A DNA stretch of 64,000 nt from Adiantum capillus-veneris (lineage: Eukaryota; Streptophyta; Polypodiopsida; Polypodiales; Pteridaceae): positions 89,148,342 through 89,212,341 of the forward strand of contig CM043953.1 in assembly GCA_014529385.2 (NCBI GenBank), written 5' to 3'. A program made the translations under genes and the position numbers. The notes under the pieces are model-generated. The model saw only the letters and a list, made by a program, of their open reading frames with translations. It did no database searches and was not told the origin of the DNA. Below are positions 42,960-53,240 of the stretch, one piece after another. Numbering within the stretch: position 1 is the first letter of the stretch; each line of letters opens with the position of its first letter.

Positions 42960-43640
42960 GATAAAAGATGTTTTTGAAACACTTGAAAGCACTTTTGAGT
43001 ACTTGGCTAGTTGACCAGCACTTTACCAGCCCCCTGAACCACTTTACCAGCCCCTTGAAACACTTAAAAGCACTTTTGAGCACTTTACCAGCCCCCTTAA
43101 CCACTTGACCAGCTCTTTGGACCACTTAAGACCACGTGACCAACACTTTTAAGCATTTTATACTACTTGACAAGCACTATGAACCACTTGTCCAACACTT
43201 TATAACACTTGACAAGCACTTTGAACCACGTGACCAGTACTTTTAACCACTTGACCAACCCCTTGAACCACTTGGACATCACTTTGTTCCACTTGACCTC
43301 CATTTACCAGACCCTTGAACCACTTGAATAGCTCTTTGGACCACTTAGGACCACCTGGCCAACACTTTTAAGCACTTTATACCACTTGACAAGCCCTTTG
43401 AACCACTTGATCACCCCCTTGAACCACTTGGCCAGCACTTTATACCACTTGACAAGCACTATGTACCACCTGACCAGCACTTTGAACCACTTGACCAACC
43501 CCTTAAACCACTTGGAAAACACTTTGTACTACTTGACCACCACTTAACAACCACCTGAACCACTTGACCAGCTCTTTGGACCACTTTAGACCACCTGACC
43601 AGCACTTTGAACCACTTGAACACTTAACGAACACTTAGCA
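42960..43640. repeat. Minisatellite, 21-bp unit
   Basis: Repeated words CACTTGACCAGCACTTTGAAC with changes. The accidental minus-strand frame shows the 7-residue period (KWFKGLV, KWFKVLV, KWYKVLA). The core is two CACTT pentamers about ten bases apart. It ends next to the target site of the small LTR element. Confidence 0.9.
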
Positions 43641-43654
43641 CCCAATCCTGTTGA

Positions 43655-43919
43655 TGTTGAACTCGAGGCTATGGGGGATGCAGTCGGAGGATAGCCATGG
43701 CTTGGAGTAGGGCGTGCAGAGAAAAACGAGAGAGAGAGAGAGAAAGAGACTCGACACAGTAGTGAAAACAAATCACACGCTATATTCTTTTATTGTAAAA
43801 CCTTACATTGTATATAAATCCATTAAAGACCATGCAAATTGGACTTGTAACTGAATCTCTACTGCATGCCTATAAGAGGCTTTTCCCACAGGCTGACCAA
43901 AAAGGGCTTGAACCCAATA
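43655..43919 (-). repeat. 3' LTR of the small LTR element (265 bp)
   Basis: TGTTGAACTCGAGG...GAACCCAATA on the plus strand, with a short GA tract near 43728. Confidence 0.88.
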
Positions 43920-43930
43920 ATCCCCCCCTC
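43920..43930 (-). other. Polypurine tract of the small LTR element
   Basis: Minus strand GAGGGGGGGAT directly precedes the 3' LTR. Confidence 0.7.
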
Positions 43931-45041
43931 AGGCCCGAACTGGACAAGCAACTCATGATACCTCGAGTTTTTGGTGTACTCGTCAACCGTGAGTTTTAGG
44001 TTTTCACACAACCAAGGATTTCTGGTGTATCCATAACCTGGTGCTATGTCAGTAACCCCCCCTTGAACAGATAGGGTGTAGGCCAAATATGTAGCTACCA
44101 AAATTGATTGGAGTTTTTGGTTCACTACCAAACCTTGGGTTTATGGTGTACCTAGTAACTTGATGAGAAGCAGTAACAATAGGCTGAGAACTGACAAAAT
44201 GGGAGGTCTTACCATTTATGAATGGTAGTGTCTATATCCCGTACAAATTTTGACATGATGAAATCTGACAAGCATGACAATGACTGACAACAAGTAATGT
44301 AAAAGAGGCTTTGACTGGAAAACATAATTGTGTTGACAAAACATAACAGATGTATGACACTGAAGTGGTAAAATACTTTGTGAAATCTTGTACTGCAACC
44401 TCGAAGCAAATTCCATGTGTTGCATCTGTTGATATGCCGAGTCCTTTGAAGAAAATTGTCATGGTCTGCATTACTTGTCGCATTACTAGCTGTATCCGAA
44501 CCACTAAACTGGTATACTTGGCATACGTGTTCGAGAGAGGTGCTGCATGTAAATCAAGATGCTGAAATGTTGTAGGAAAGTGCATACTGGCTTTCCTTGC
44601 CATATGATGGCCGTTCAAAATGCTCGATGCACAGAACTCCTTTTGCTGATAGCCACTCTCTTTTGACCGATATGCCGGATTGCGGCTGCGGGGTGTGAAT
44701 CAACACACTATGTGTGAATACCCGCTTGGATAGAAAATTCCATACCAAAATTGGGTGGCCCTTTGTTTTTAGTGTGAAAACACAATAAAACATAACAAAA
44801 AAAAAAGCGAGTTGTCTGCAGTAGCAGCCGAAACATGCGATGGCGAGCAAGGCAGGTTTACTCATAGCGGGATGAGGAGGCCGAACCAGGGCTTGCTCAT
44901 GTGTCAAGAATTCACCACAGGGCAAGGGCAAAATTGTTGATGGTGCTTGCTTTCGATTTGCTGCAGGTCGGAACGTTGGTTCCCCCTTCTGCAAGCGGCC
45001 GTACCCGCGAGGCTGAGTCGAGAGCCGAGGTTTGAGCCAAA
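43931..45041 (-). other. Internal region of the small LTR element
   Basis: About 1.1 kb. Open stretches at 45054-44554 (166 codons) and 44618-44232 (128 codons) show no gag, protease or RT motif and no clear codon signal. They are probably chance. Confidence 0.55.
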
Positions 45042-45053
45042 GCTCTGATACCA
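45042..45053 (-). other. Primer binding site of the small LTR element (tRNA-iMet)
   Basis: Minus strand TGGTATCAGAGC, an exact match to the classic initiator-Met site, two bases from the LTR end ...CTCAACA. Confidence 0.93.
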
Positions 45054-45055
45054 TG

Positions 45056-45125
45056 TGTTGAGCTCGAGGCTATGGGGGATGTAGCTAGAGGATAGCCATG
45101 GCTTGGAGTAGGGAGTGCAGAGAAA

Positions 45126-45224
<99 letters not shown>

Positions 45225-45392
45225 CGACACAGTAGTAAAAACAAATCGCACGCTATATTCTTTTATTGTAAAACCTTACATTGTATATAAAGCCATTAAA
45301 GGCCATGCAAACTGGACTTGTAACTAAATGTCTACTGCATGCCTATAAGAGGCTTTTCCCATGGGCTGACCGAAAAGGGCTTGAACCCAACA
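45056..45392 (-). repeat. 5' LTR of the small LTR element (337 bp)
   Basis: TGTTGAGCTCGAGG...GAACCCAACA. It contains an expanded (GA)n tract at 45129-45222. TTGTATATAAAG near 45280-45300 may be TATA-like. Confidence 0.9.
45129..45222. repeat. (GA)n microsatellite
   Basis: 94 bases of GA inside the LTR. The partner LTR has only about 20, so expansion followed insertion. Confidence 0.97.
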
Positions 45393-45504
45393 GTTGATAG
45401 CATCAGAAAACATGTGAATTGCAACATTTTTCATAGTATATTCACGTTTGGATACAAGGACATTTAGTTTTACAGGGAGTTAGATTTTCAAGGAGTAAAG
45501 TCAG

Positions 45505-46612
45505 TTAGTTAGAACACTCCTCTGACCATTCTTGCCAAGGTGGCCACTTATAATTGGTTGCTGGAGGTGGAAATCTTGGTGCAAGAATTTTTTGTTGGGT
45601 TCGTACTTTTCCATGTGCCATATCCCAGTCCAATTTGTGCAAGTTCATCCTTCTTGGCATCAAATGGACATTCCCTAACAGTATTGGCTCTGTTAGGAGT
45701 CTCAATCCACTGTATTATAAATGAGGCAACATCCTCCTTGAGGAAATTTTCCCACTTCCTCTCATGTTGCTTTTCTATCTGAGACAAAATGACAAATTTA
45801 CTGAGATCATTGAAGCACATCTTATAGAGGGAACTATCCAACAATAAAGTGTTAAGACTTATTGAACTTAGGAAAGAGGTACCAAAAGGTTTCTAGCTTT
45901 TTGAAAAACATTTTCTTTGGGGGGTTTCCATATTCCCGACTTCTAACATGGTAGCAGTTCTGTGCGAGCCACCCACTCAAAAAACGCTTGGCCTGAGATA
46001 GGCACTTGTCCATACCCTTCTCAAGATTGTGGCAGGCACGCGACGACCACAAAAAAGACTCTACTAACTGACTCATTTCAAGGAAGAATAATTTTGCATC
46101 ATTCCGTATATAGTAGGTGATGTTATCATCCTCCTTTACTTTGTCAAAGTATATCGTGTTTAAATCTGGGGGTTCTAATCCTTTACGCTTATCATGCACA
46201 CAAGCAAGAACGTTGTTGAAGTCTACAATTACTACCAAATCTCTATGGACTAGGAAGCAAGACATTGGTTCGTAGCAAGGAAGCTGGTGATCAATGTGCT
46301 CTACCTCATCAGTGGGCGGTGGGGGTTTTGAGCCAACCACACAAATTTTAACTACATAGCACAAATGGACAGAAACTAAGAGGGAATACCTATATTTATA
46401 TTGTCGGGAAAAAAGATACAAAGCTGCAAGAAGCTAAAGCTTCTTGCATGCTCTGGTTCTTGGGGGAGTATGCCAGTATTCTTTTTGGGGTCCTAGGACA
46501 ACTCGTCCTCCACCTGCTTCTTTCTCTTCTTCCGCATCTCCACCACTACAAATTCCAGGCTTGATTCCATTTCAGGATCCTCTACCGTCCTCCTTATAGG
46601 CATCAGTACTAC
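45505..46612 (-). pseudogene. Exon 5 and following: FCP1/HAD-like phosphatase module of the decayed gene
   Basis: After acceptor TTTCCCAG the phase-1 frame reads GSTDAYKEDGRG, has a TGA (46572-46574) and a TAG (46434-46436), then LVVIVDFNNVLACVHDKR, the HAD motif I position with the second Asp replaced by Asn. It continues YYIRNDAKLFFLEMSQLVESFLWSS (motif II region) and KKLETFWYLFPKFNKS. A one-base shift at about 45858 then gives NTLLLDSSLYKM (motif III-like LLLDDS) and an FCP1-like end. FCP1-type proteins dephosphorylate Ser in proteins. The Asn makes activity doubtful. A further intron near 46380 is possible. Confidence 0.6.
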
Positions 46613-46695
46613 CTGGGAAACATATTGTGACCACAATGAACAAGGTGACCATGATTTAGACACGGGAGGAGACAGATATACAAAACTGATAATAC

Positions 46696-46866
46696 CTTGG
46701 TTGCTTGCGGACGGAGTTGTCTCCTTCAGAATGTCTCCGTCACCACCCTCAAAAATTTTCCCACCCTCAAAGTTCTTGTACTTCAGCAACATGGCGTCAA
46801 GGTCAAAGACCTTGTCCACATCGTGCATGGATGATGTGGACGCTTCTTTCTCAACCACTGGCTCAG
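46696..46866 (-). pseudogene. Exon 4 of the decayed gene (171 bp)
   Basis: Acceptor GGTTCAG|CTGAGCC; reads (A)EPVVEKEASTSSMHDVDKVF, then DAMLLKYKNFEGGKIFEGG, and ends at donor CCAAG|GTATTATC. It is open throughout and in phase with exon 3's final frame. The 57-codon size and phase-1 borders on both sides are typical of a true exon. Confidence 0.65.
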
Positions 46867-46934
46867 CTGAACCAATTCACACAATTAGTCTCCACAACAG
46901 ATTAGCATAAGTTATGTTGTATAAAATGACCAAC

Positions 46935-47290
46935 CTGCCTTCAAGTTCCTAATAAGAATTCCCAAGTGCCTAACATCTTGCTATATGGGGTATCTCCCAT
47001 TTACAATCTGGTACAACACACTTGGGATCAGTCGTACTAACCACTAAAAAGAAGAACGGATGGTGTTTGTGGGCACACGGCAGTTGAAAGACACTGGCTG
47101 CATATTTTCCCGAAAGTTCTTGACCATAGGCCACACAATTTCCACACAATCAAACAATATCCACACTAAATTTAGACTTGGCAGGTGGAGTGGTCACTAA
47201 AACGGCGTTGCCCTCTCTTTTCATGAACCTGCTGGACCCCTTCATGTAGGAGGCCTGCCTTCGGAACTCACCAAGCTCTTTGTCCATTTC
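46935..47290 (-). pseudogene. Exon 3 of the decayed gene: Cys/His-rich module
   Basis: Acceptor TAGTTCAG|GAAATGG after a pyrimidine-rich stretch, then EMDKELGEFRRQASYMKG and EGNAVLVTTPPAK. After an in-frame TGA it reads LCGNC, LPCAHKHHPFF and KCVVPDC: Cys/His pairs spaced like a degenerate RING-type zinc finger. A shift near 46980 leads to QDVRHLGILIRNLKA and donor GCAG|GTTGGT. Protein-protein interaction is a guess. Confidence 0.55.
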
Positions 47291-47379
47291 CTGAACTATT
47301 TTTTGTACAAAATGAAAAACAAAGGAAGATTATTGCACAACCAACCATGATGCATGACATGTAGGCCCTAGCAGCAGGC

Positions 47380-48415
47380 ACTTGCTAGCACCTTGGAGCA
47401 CTTGTTGGAACATTCAAGTACTTGTAGACACTTGCAAGTGCCTGCAAGTGCTCTATCTGCCGACTTGCAACACTTTGAAAGGCACTTGCTAGCACTTGGA
47501 AGCTCTTTTTAGCACTTTGAAGCACTTTCAACCACCTGCAAACTCCTACAAATGCTTGTAGGGTCTTAAAAGTGGTTAAAAGGGCTTTACAGTTCTTAAA
47601 AGTTCTCTAAATGATTGCAGAATAAACTTTTAAGCATTTTGAAGCAATTTTAACCACTTTGAAGCACCTTCAAGCACTTGTAGGACTTTGCAAGTGGTTG
47701 AAAGTGCTTTAAAGTGGTTGAAAGTGCTTTAAAGTGCTTGAAAAGAGCTTTCAAGTGCATAAAAGTTAGGCTCTTTTTAGTACTTACAGGCATAGGTAGG
47801 TGTTTAAAAGTGCTTGGAAGTGCTTGCAGGTGATCTATTTGTCCACTTGCAACACTTTGAAAGGCACTTGCTAGCACTTGGAAGCTCTTTTTAGCACTTT
47901 GAAGCACTTTCAACCACCTGCAAACTCTTGCAAGTGCTTACAGGGTCTTGAAAGTGCCTTAAAGTGCTAAAAAGAGCTCTGAAGTGATTGTTACAGAAAG
48001 CACTTTTAAGCACTTTTCAAGCAATTTGAAGCAATTTTAACCACTTTGAAGCGCCTTCAAGCACTTGCAAGAGTTTGCGAGTGGTTGAAAGTGCTTTAAA
48101 ATGCCTGCAAATGGTTCAAAGTGCTTGAAAGTGCATAAAGGACAGGCACTTTTTATCACTTGCAAGCATTTGTAGGTGTTTAAAAGTGCTTGGAATTGCT
48201 TGCAGGTGGTTAAAAGTGTTTTCAAGTGCTAATAGTCAAGCATTTCTAACCACTTGCAAGCACTTTTAACCAGTTTTATGCACCTGCAAGCACTTGCAGG
48301 CATTTTTAGGTGTTTGCATGTGCTTAAAAGAGCCTGTAGGTGGCTGCAAGTGCTTAAAAGGTGAGCACTTTCAACCACTTTTAGCACTTTCTAGCACTTT
48401 CTACACTTTAAAGAC
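47380..48415. repeat. Intronic minisatellite with CACTT core and a 380-bp higher-order duplication
   Basis: Words GCACTTGCAAGCACTTTGAA, in both orientations (AAGTGCTT and AAGCACTT), fill about 1 kb. A block around 47461-47560 recurs almost unchanged at 47840-47940 (ACACTTTGAAAGGCACTTGC, then GGAAGCTCTTTTTAGCAC), giving a spacing of about 380. It lies wholly between exon 2 and exon 3 of the decayed gene. The core resembles the 21-bp minisatellite at 42.96-43.64 kb. Confidence 0.85.
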
Positions 48416-48439
48416 AGAGAAGGCTGGAGTACCTAGATG

Positions 48440-49219
48440 GCTGACACCTCCTCCTTCATCCTTGCAGCATCATTGAATCCAAAGGACTTGGAGAGTACCT
48501 GTGTAAGGGCTCCAATTTCAACCTTATTTTTGGCAATTGTAGCAGCTATGTTTTTTTGTTTGAGAGGCTTTCCGTTTCTCCACCTCCTCTCTGAGGGTCT
48601 CCACCTCTGTAGTGATGGGTGCACAAGCTAAGAATGTACCTTTGTTGCACAACCATAAGTCCCGCTTTGCAGCCAAGACTGTCGTTGCAAACTTCACCTT
48701 CTCTTCTGCCTTCACTACCAGCTGCTCAAGGTCATCGGCAAGATTATCCACCCATGCTGTGTAGAGGGGATGAGAGGCTGTCCACATGTGTTGTAGAGGG
48801 AGGCTAGACGCCACAGGACCGTCCATAGCATTCTCTATCAGTCCTTCACATGTGGGGGTTTCCTTCACACCGTAATTGGACATGAACTTGTGTATTTTCT
48901 GATTGAGCCCCCCTTTATGGCTCTCAACATTCTCTAATACTTGATCCACGACCAAAGCCCATGCAATCTTAAGGTTGTTGGGGTCTACTTTGCCAGCTTT
49001 GCAGTATTCATATGCAAACCCCCTCGCAGACCTCGTCATGAGCTTGCCTTTGGAAGGGGCAGCCTCGTAAAGGTGGTCATGCACCTGGTGGAGGAAGATC
49101 TTAGTATTCTTCTTCTCTGGCACCTTGAACACTGTTGACCACTATTCAGGTGGCAGGTCCTTGTCTGTTAAATCCTTGGGTAGCTTGCCCTCCATGCTCA
49201 GTCCATATTCCTCATGCAA
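48440..49219 (-). pseudogene. Exon 2 of the decayed gene
   Basis: Begins after acceptor ATTATAG with LHEEYGLSMEGK. A TAG at 49142-49144 sits in the context PPE-stop-WSTVFKVP where CAG would fit. It is then open for 200 codons (49132-48524), including LTDKDLPPE, FLHQVHDHLYEAA and RSARGFAYEYCKAGKVDP. The helical C-terminal part (DDLEQLVVKAEEKVKFATT, EVETLREEVEKRKA) is coiled-coil-like. A shift near 48545 at a T run moves to the frame NKVEIGALTQVLSKSFG, ending near 48440. No known domain. Confidence 0.55.
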
Positions 49220-49372
49220 CTATAATGTAGACTATCAAAACCTGGAAAATACCGGATACTCCACCGATGCTGATGCAAATCCATGGAGAAAAATGATTTA
49301 CAGCCAATGCTGAAAAAATAGGATTTTTTGCCATGCATTTCCATGAGGGGCATTGACACAACCAGAACTCAC

Positions 49373-49664
49373 CTTTCTGAGCATATTTTTCAGCCGACAA
49401 CATCATGTGGAGAGGGAAGTTTTGGCGGTCATGTTTGTTATTTGGATCTGCAGCGTCGTGTTGGTTGCAAGGGACTGCTATGTTGTGGTTGTTGAAGGCA
49501 TCTTATGTGTTACATGTGTTGCTAGGGTCTGCTGTGTGGTGTCTATTGCGGGGGTCTGTTGTGATGTGTTGTTTGTTGCAAGGGCCACCTATTGTACCAT
49601 ATCCATGCTCTGAGCCGGATTTTTGCGCTTCCTGGAGGGAGTCTACGTTCTTCTTGGGAGTCAT
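49373..49664 (-). pseudogene. Exon 1 of the decayed gene
   Basis: Starts ATG at 49664-49662. The reading is MTPKKNVDSLQEAQKSG, then Asn/His/Asp-rich sequence with repeated DPxN words (DPRNRHHTADPSN, DPNNKHDRQNF), with one TAA in frame. It ends LSAEKYAQK at a strong donor AAAG|GTGAGTTCTG. Phase does not match exon 2 by one base, so an indel or another acceptor is needed. Confidence 0.5.
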
Positions 49665-50100
49665 CTATGCAAAGGGTGCTACTACAACCTTTATGCTTCT
49701 ATGCCGGGGGCAATGGGGGAAGAGCTCCACCAAGGCTATGGCAAAGCACGATGGGTGCAATGGGGGGTAGAGCACGACGGCTATATCATGCAATGAAGGG
49801 AGCACGAGGTATGGGAGTAGAACGAACACACATGTACAGGCGGGCGTCCAAGTGACAAGCTAGTTGCATGAGAGGAAAGGAGAAAGAGGACAAGGAATGT
49901 CTAGGCCATGATGACTGTAAGTTTAGAAAAAGGGCACCTACTCCACCCCATATATGGCTTGCATGCATCTACATTATAGGTACATAGATTATATTGCATG
50001 AAAATTTAGAATTTCCCTCTCCCTCAAATGTTGAATTTCCCTCCATCTAGGTGCTATTGGTGGTACCACCAAAAGCTGCAAAAAGTGGTACCACCTAAAC
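49665..50100. other. Noncoding DNA upstream of the decayed gene
   Basis: No gene supported. It would include the promoter of the minus-strand gene. I see no clear TATA box at a convincing distance. Confidence 0.4.
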
Positions 50101-52130
50101 ATGATTTCACCCTTCAAGTGGGCACCAATGTATATTGAAATGGTTGAGCAGAAGTTATGGATGCCAAAGCTTCAATATGATGCACCATCAAAAACTAAAT
50201 GGGAAGCTTTCAAAAAACTTATTGTGTGCCGAAGAATGCTTTGCCATAAATCATGTCCATGCTATCAACAAAGATAGATCATGATGCAAAAGGTGGTTTG
50301 ATAAAGAATTTCAAGATGCTCAAAAGTCCTTGATAAAGCTAGATACAACTATGGACAATGATAACTATCAAAGTCATTTGCATACATACAAGGCATTGAT
50401 TCAAAAGAAGAGAAGAACATGGGGAATCAAGCACCAAGTATGTACACACATTGTAGGCAACTATATGACAAACCAAGTGCTAAAATGATGTCATTTTATG
50501 GTTCATCCCCATGTGCTCCCTCTTTTTTTACTATTGAGGACATGCATGGCAAGCTCAGAAAGCTAACCATCACAAAGCGTGAGATCTTCAAGGTATCAAG
50601 CAAACAATAATTAAATGGATGGGAGATTCTAGACATGAGTAAATATGTGATATGTTCAACTTTGCACTTCAACATGATATGCCTTGTGATTGGAGCACTA
50701 ATTGGCTCAAGCCTCTGCATAAATGAGGGGATGTAAATAATGTAAATAACTATTAGACTAATTGATTGGGTCTCTTATGGAAAAATTGTTTGGGTGAATA
50801 ATCGACAAATTGAGTGATTGAGTTGAAGATAAGGCAAGCGTGCAGAAGAACAAGCGGATCTTCATCAACACCATAGCACCACTGATCATCTTTTCACTCT
50901 TCGTGTTCTCATGGAGCTATTGTATTGTTGCCATGTGGACTTTAAGAAAGCCTTTGATATGATTTCACAAAACAATTTGTGGAGAATGATGGAAGAACTA
51001 CAAGTACCAAGTGAATTTATGCTTGTAGTTTCTCAAATCTATGAGAAGATGATGTATCAATTGTGCATGAAAAGAAGAATTTCAAAAAAATTTACAAGTA
51101 CTATTGGGGTTAAACAAGGACGTCCATTGTCACAAATTCTCTTTGGTCTATGCATAGATCAATCGGAACAAATGATACTTGACTTTATGCAAGAGGAAGG
51201 CATTGAAGAGGTGAGCAATGCGGTAGTCATGCTTTTGTTGTATGCGGATGATGTAGTGCTTCTAGCACACACTTTTATTTTTGAATGGAAACTCCAAAAA
51301 AGGGAGAATAGGATGATGCAAAAAAGATTATGGTTGTCCTTGAGAACTTTTGCTTGCATAGTGGGATGATTGTGAATGAATCCAAAAAACTGGTTATGCT
51401 TGTGAAAACAAACCATAAGGAGAAGCCATGCATTTTGTACAACAATGAGACACTTGAAGTTGTTGAAAGTTCTAAGTACCTTGGCCTTGAGGTTTCGGTC
51501 AATCACAAGTGGCATGAATGTGCTATGCATCATTTGGAAGCCATGAAGAGAGCATAGTATGCATTTGAGAACATGTGTAATGAGAGAAATATCAAATGGT
51601 GCGTGCTCAAGAAGTACCTTTTTGACATATTGTGACACCCATTTTTCTTTATAGAGTTGAATTGTGGGGTGGGAGCATCTCAAAGTCTACTTGGAAAGAG
51701 TTTTAGAATGTCCAAAAGAGTTTTCTTACAAACTTTGTCCAAGTTAAGACACAAACGCCATATATGCTCCTACTTCTTGAGTCAAGATCTCTTCTAATTG
51801 AGGTTATGGGCATGGAAAGGGTTGTGGAGTACATGATAAAGATGCATCAATACCCCTCACATCAACTTCCTACAAGCAAGGAAAAAAGTTCAAAAGATGC
51901 ATAAAAGAAAAATCTTGAGCACGGGATGGATGCAAGACATAAATAAGTGGTTTGGGAGATGGGATGCATTACACTTACTACATGATGCCTCATTAGACTC
52001 CAAAGTGAATGAAGATTTCTACAATGCCAATGTATTTCAACTTGGGAGGAATCCAGTGGGTCACACTTCATACATTACACCACCCATATTGCCCCAACTA
52101 CAAAACCATGTTCTTCATTGAAAGAGCAAA
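50100..52130 (+). pseudogene. Non-LTR retrotransposon (LINE) remnant with reverse transcriptase
   Basis: Around 50290-50410 a frame reads WFDKEFQDAQKS and YKALIQKKRR, the usual link between LINE endonuclease and RT. The RT stretch 50911-51369 has VDFKKAFDMI (first catalytic Asp), GVKQGRPLSQILFGLCID and LLYADDVVLLA (catalytic ADD). It continues in another frame (51330-51557) with SGMIVNESKK and SSKYLGLEVS, and near 51640-51870 with LWGGSISKSTWKEF and MGMERVVEYMIKMHQ. RT motif order and YADD mark a LINE. The region between linker and RT is shortened, and stops and frameshifts are frequent. No poly(A) tail or target duplication was found. Confidence 0.8.
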
Positions 52131-52406
52131 CTGTACCCACCCTTATATTCTTGAGCCTATCCCCTTGTCAGTGATACGAACTATCTCTTTAATTTTTAAA
52201 GGGACACATGTCAAGCAAACAAATTTGAACGACCTTCACCCATATGGATACTAAGGCCTTTAGCAGGACAAAAAAATAACACACACAAATCTCTCACACA
52301 CACATTCACTCACTTGCACGCACACACCACACTCACATGCACACACTCATTCACACTCACACACCACCCGCGCATGAACGCACACTCAAAAACTTTAAAA
52401 AAAAAG

Positions 52407-52408
<2 letters not shown>
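52131..52408. other. Noncoding DNA with CA-rich simple sequence
   Basis: No gene. 52280-52390 is rich in CACACA and CACTCAC words. Confidence 0.6.

Positions 52409-52488
<80 letters not shown>
52409..52488. repeat. (CT)n microsatellite
   Basis: 80 bases of CT. Confidence 0.98.
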
Positions 52489-52490
<2 letters not shown>

Positions 52491-52574
52491 CTGTGTCCTG
52501 CATGCTACTGAGCCCCGTTGCGTAGAGCCTGCCTCCCTCCTTATCACGTTGCCAGAGGCGCCTTGCTAGGGTTG

Positions 52575-53240
52575 ACTTTCATTGTTTTATGGGTAATTGA
52601 AATTTAATTCATGTTAGATTTGATTTCATTTTATTTCACTTTTATTTCACCCCATTTCATTCTATTTTAATTTTATTCCATTTTCATTTCATTACATTTG
52701 GCTTCATTTCATTTTTATTTTAATACAATTACACTTTAATTTCATTCCATTAAGTTGAAATTTTATTTTATTTTCATTTAAATTTCATTTGGATTTCATC
52801 TTGCATTTATCCCCAAAAAAGGCAAGAAAAACAAAACAAAAAATCCCCAAAAGGAGGAGTTTAAAAATACAAAAAAGGAGAAAAGATCCCAAAAATTTAA
52901 AAAGAGACCAAGAGAATTTTTAAAATAAAAAAAGGGGGAACAAAAAATTATATTAAAAAACAAAAAAGTATCACAAAAACCCAAAAAAAGAAATTCAAAT
53001 AAAAAACCAAAAAATACATTAAAACAAAAAACTCAAATAAAATTAAAAAAGTCAAAAAATAAAAAAAACACAAAAATTTACTTAAAAATACAAAATCAAT
53101 AACACTTGTTTAAAAATTCATAAAAACTCCCCAAAAAAATCACAAAAATATTAAAACACCTGTAAAAACCAAAAAACCTTATATTTGATTTTCTTGTTTC
53201 TTTTTTTGAGCTTTTTATTTTTTTTTATTCATTCCCTCTA
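52575..53240. repeat. AT-rich low-complexity block: TTTCATTT-rich, then A-rich
   Basis: 52575-52800 consists of repeated TTTCATTT/TTTTATTTCA words on a roughly 10-base period. 52800-53175 switches to A runs broken by C (AAAAAACCAAAA, CAAAAAATA). The strand asymmetry flips between halves. Confidence 0.8.

Larger units (their letters stand above)
43655..45392 (-). mobile_element. Small non-autonomous LTR retrotransposon (TRIM/LARD-like), complete, 1.74 kb
   Basis: Direct terminal repeats at 43655-43919 and 45056-45392 enclose 1.1 kb. A perfect target duplication GTTGA lies at 43650-43654 and 45393-45397. A tRNA-iMet primer site and a G-rich polypurine tract fix a minus orientation. The internal region has no retrotransposon domain that I can recognise, so it must be mobilised by another element. 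The left repeat ends in ATA where the right ends in ACA. Most of the length difference between repeats is the (GA)n tract. Confidence 0.9.
45505..49664 (-). pseudogene. Decayed multi-exon host-type gene: unknown N-terminus, Cys/His module, FCP1/HAD-like phosphatase module
   Basis: Coding blocks in one direction are separated by introns with usable GT-AG ends: 49372-49220, 46934-46867 (68 bp) and 46695-46613 (83 bp). The last two keep phase 1 on both sides and join frames cleanly. A large intron (about 48440 to 47291) holds a minisatellite. Start MTPKKNVDSLQEAQ at 49664. In-frame stops (49142-49144 TAG, 46572-46574 TGA, 46434-46436 TAG) and at least three frameshifts (near 48545, 46980, 45860) break it. 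No retroelement domain is present, so this looks like a member of a plant gene family, dead or badly mutated. An alternative is cargo of an uncharacterised transposon. Confidence 0.65.

Noticed and set aside
42895-43522. Minus ORFs rich in KWFKGLV repeats, which look like a repeat protein
   Set aside because: The 7-residue repeat is only the 21-bp minisatellite; frames break whenever a unit has an indel, and no start context or domain is present.
44904-45251. 110-115-codon ORFs encoding long Ser-Leu runs
   Set aside because: They are translations of the (GA)n tract in the small LTR element.
52796-52984. Phe-rich ORFs here and at 53893-54090
   Set aside because: Poly-A-rich low-complexity DNA read on the minus strand.
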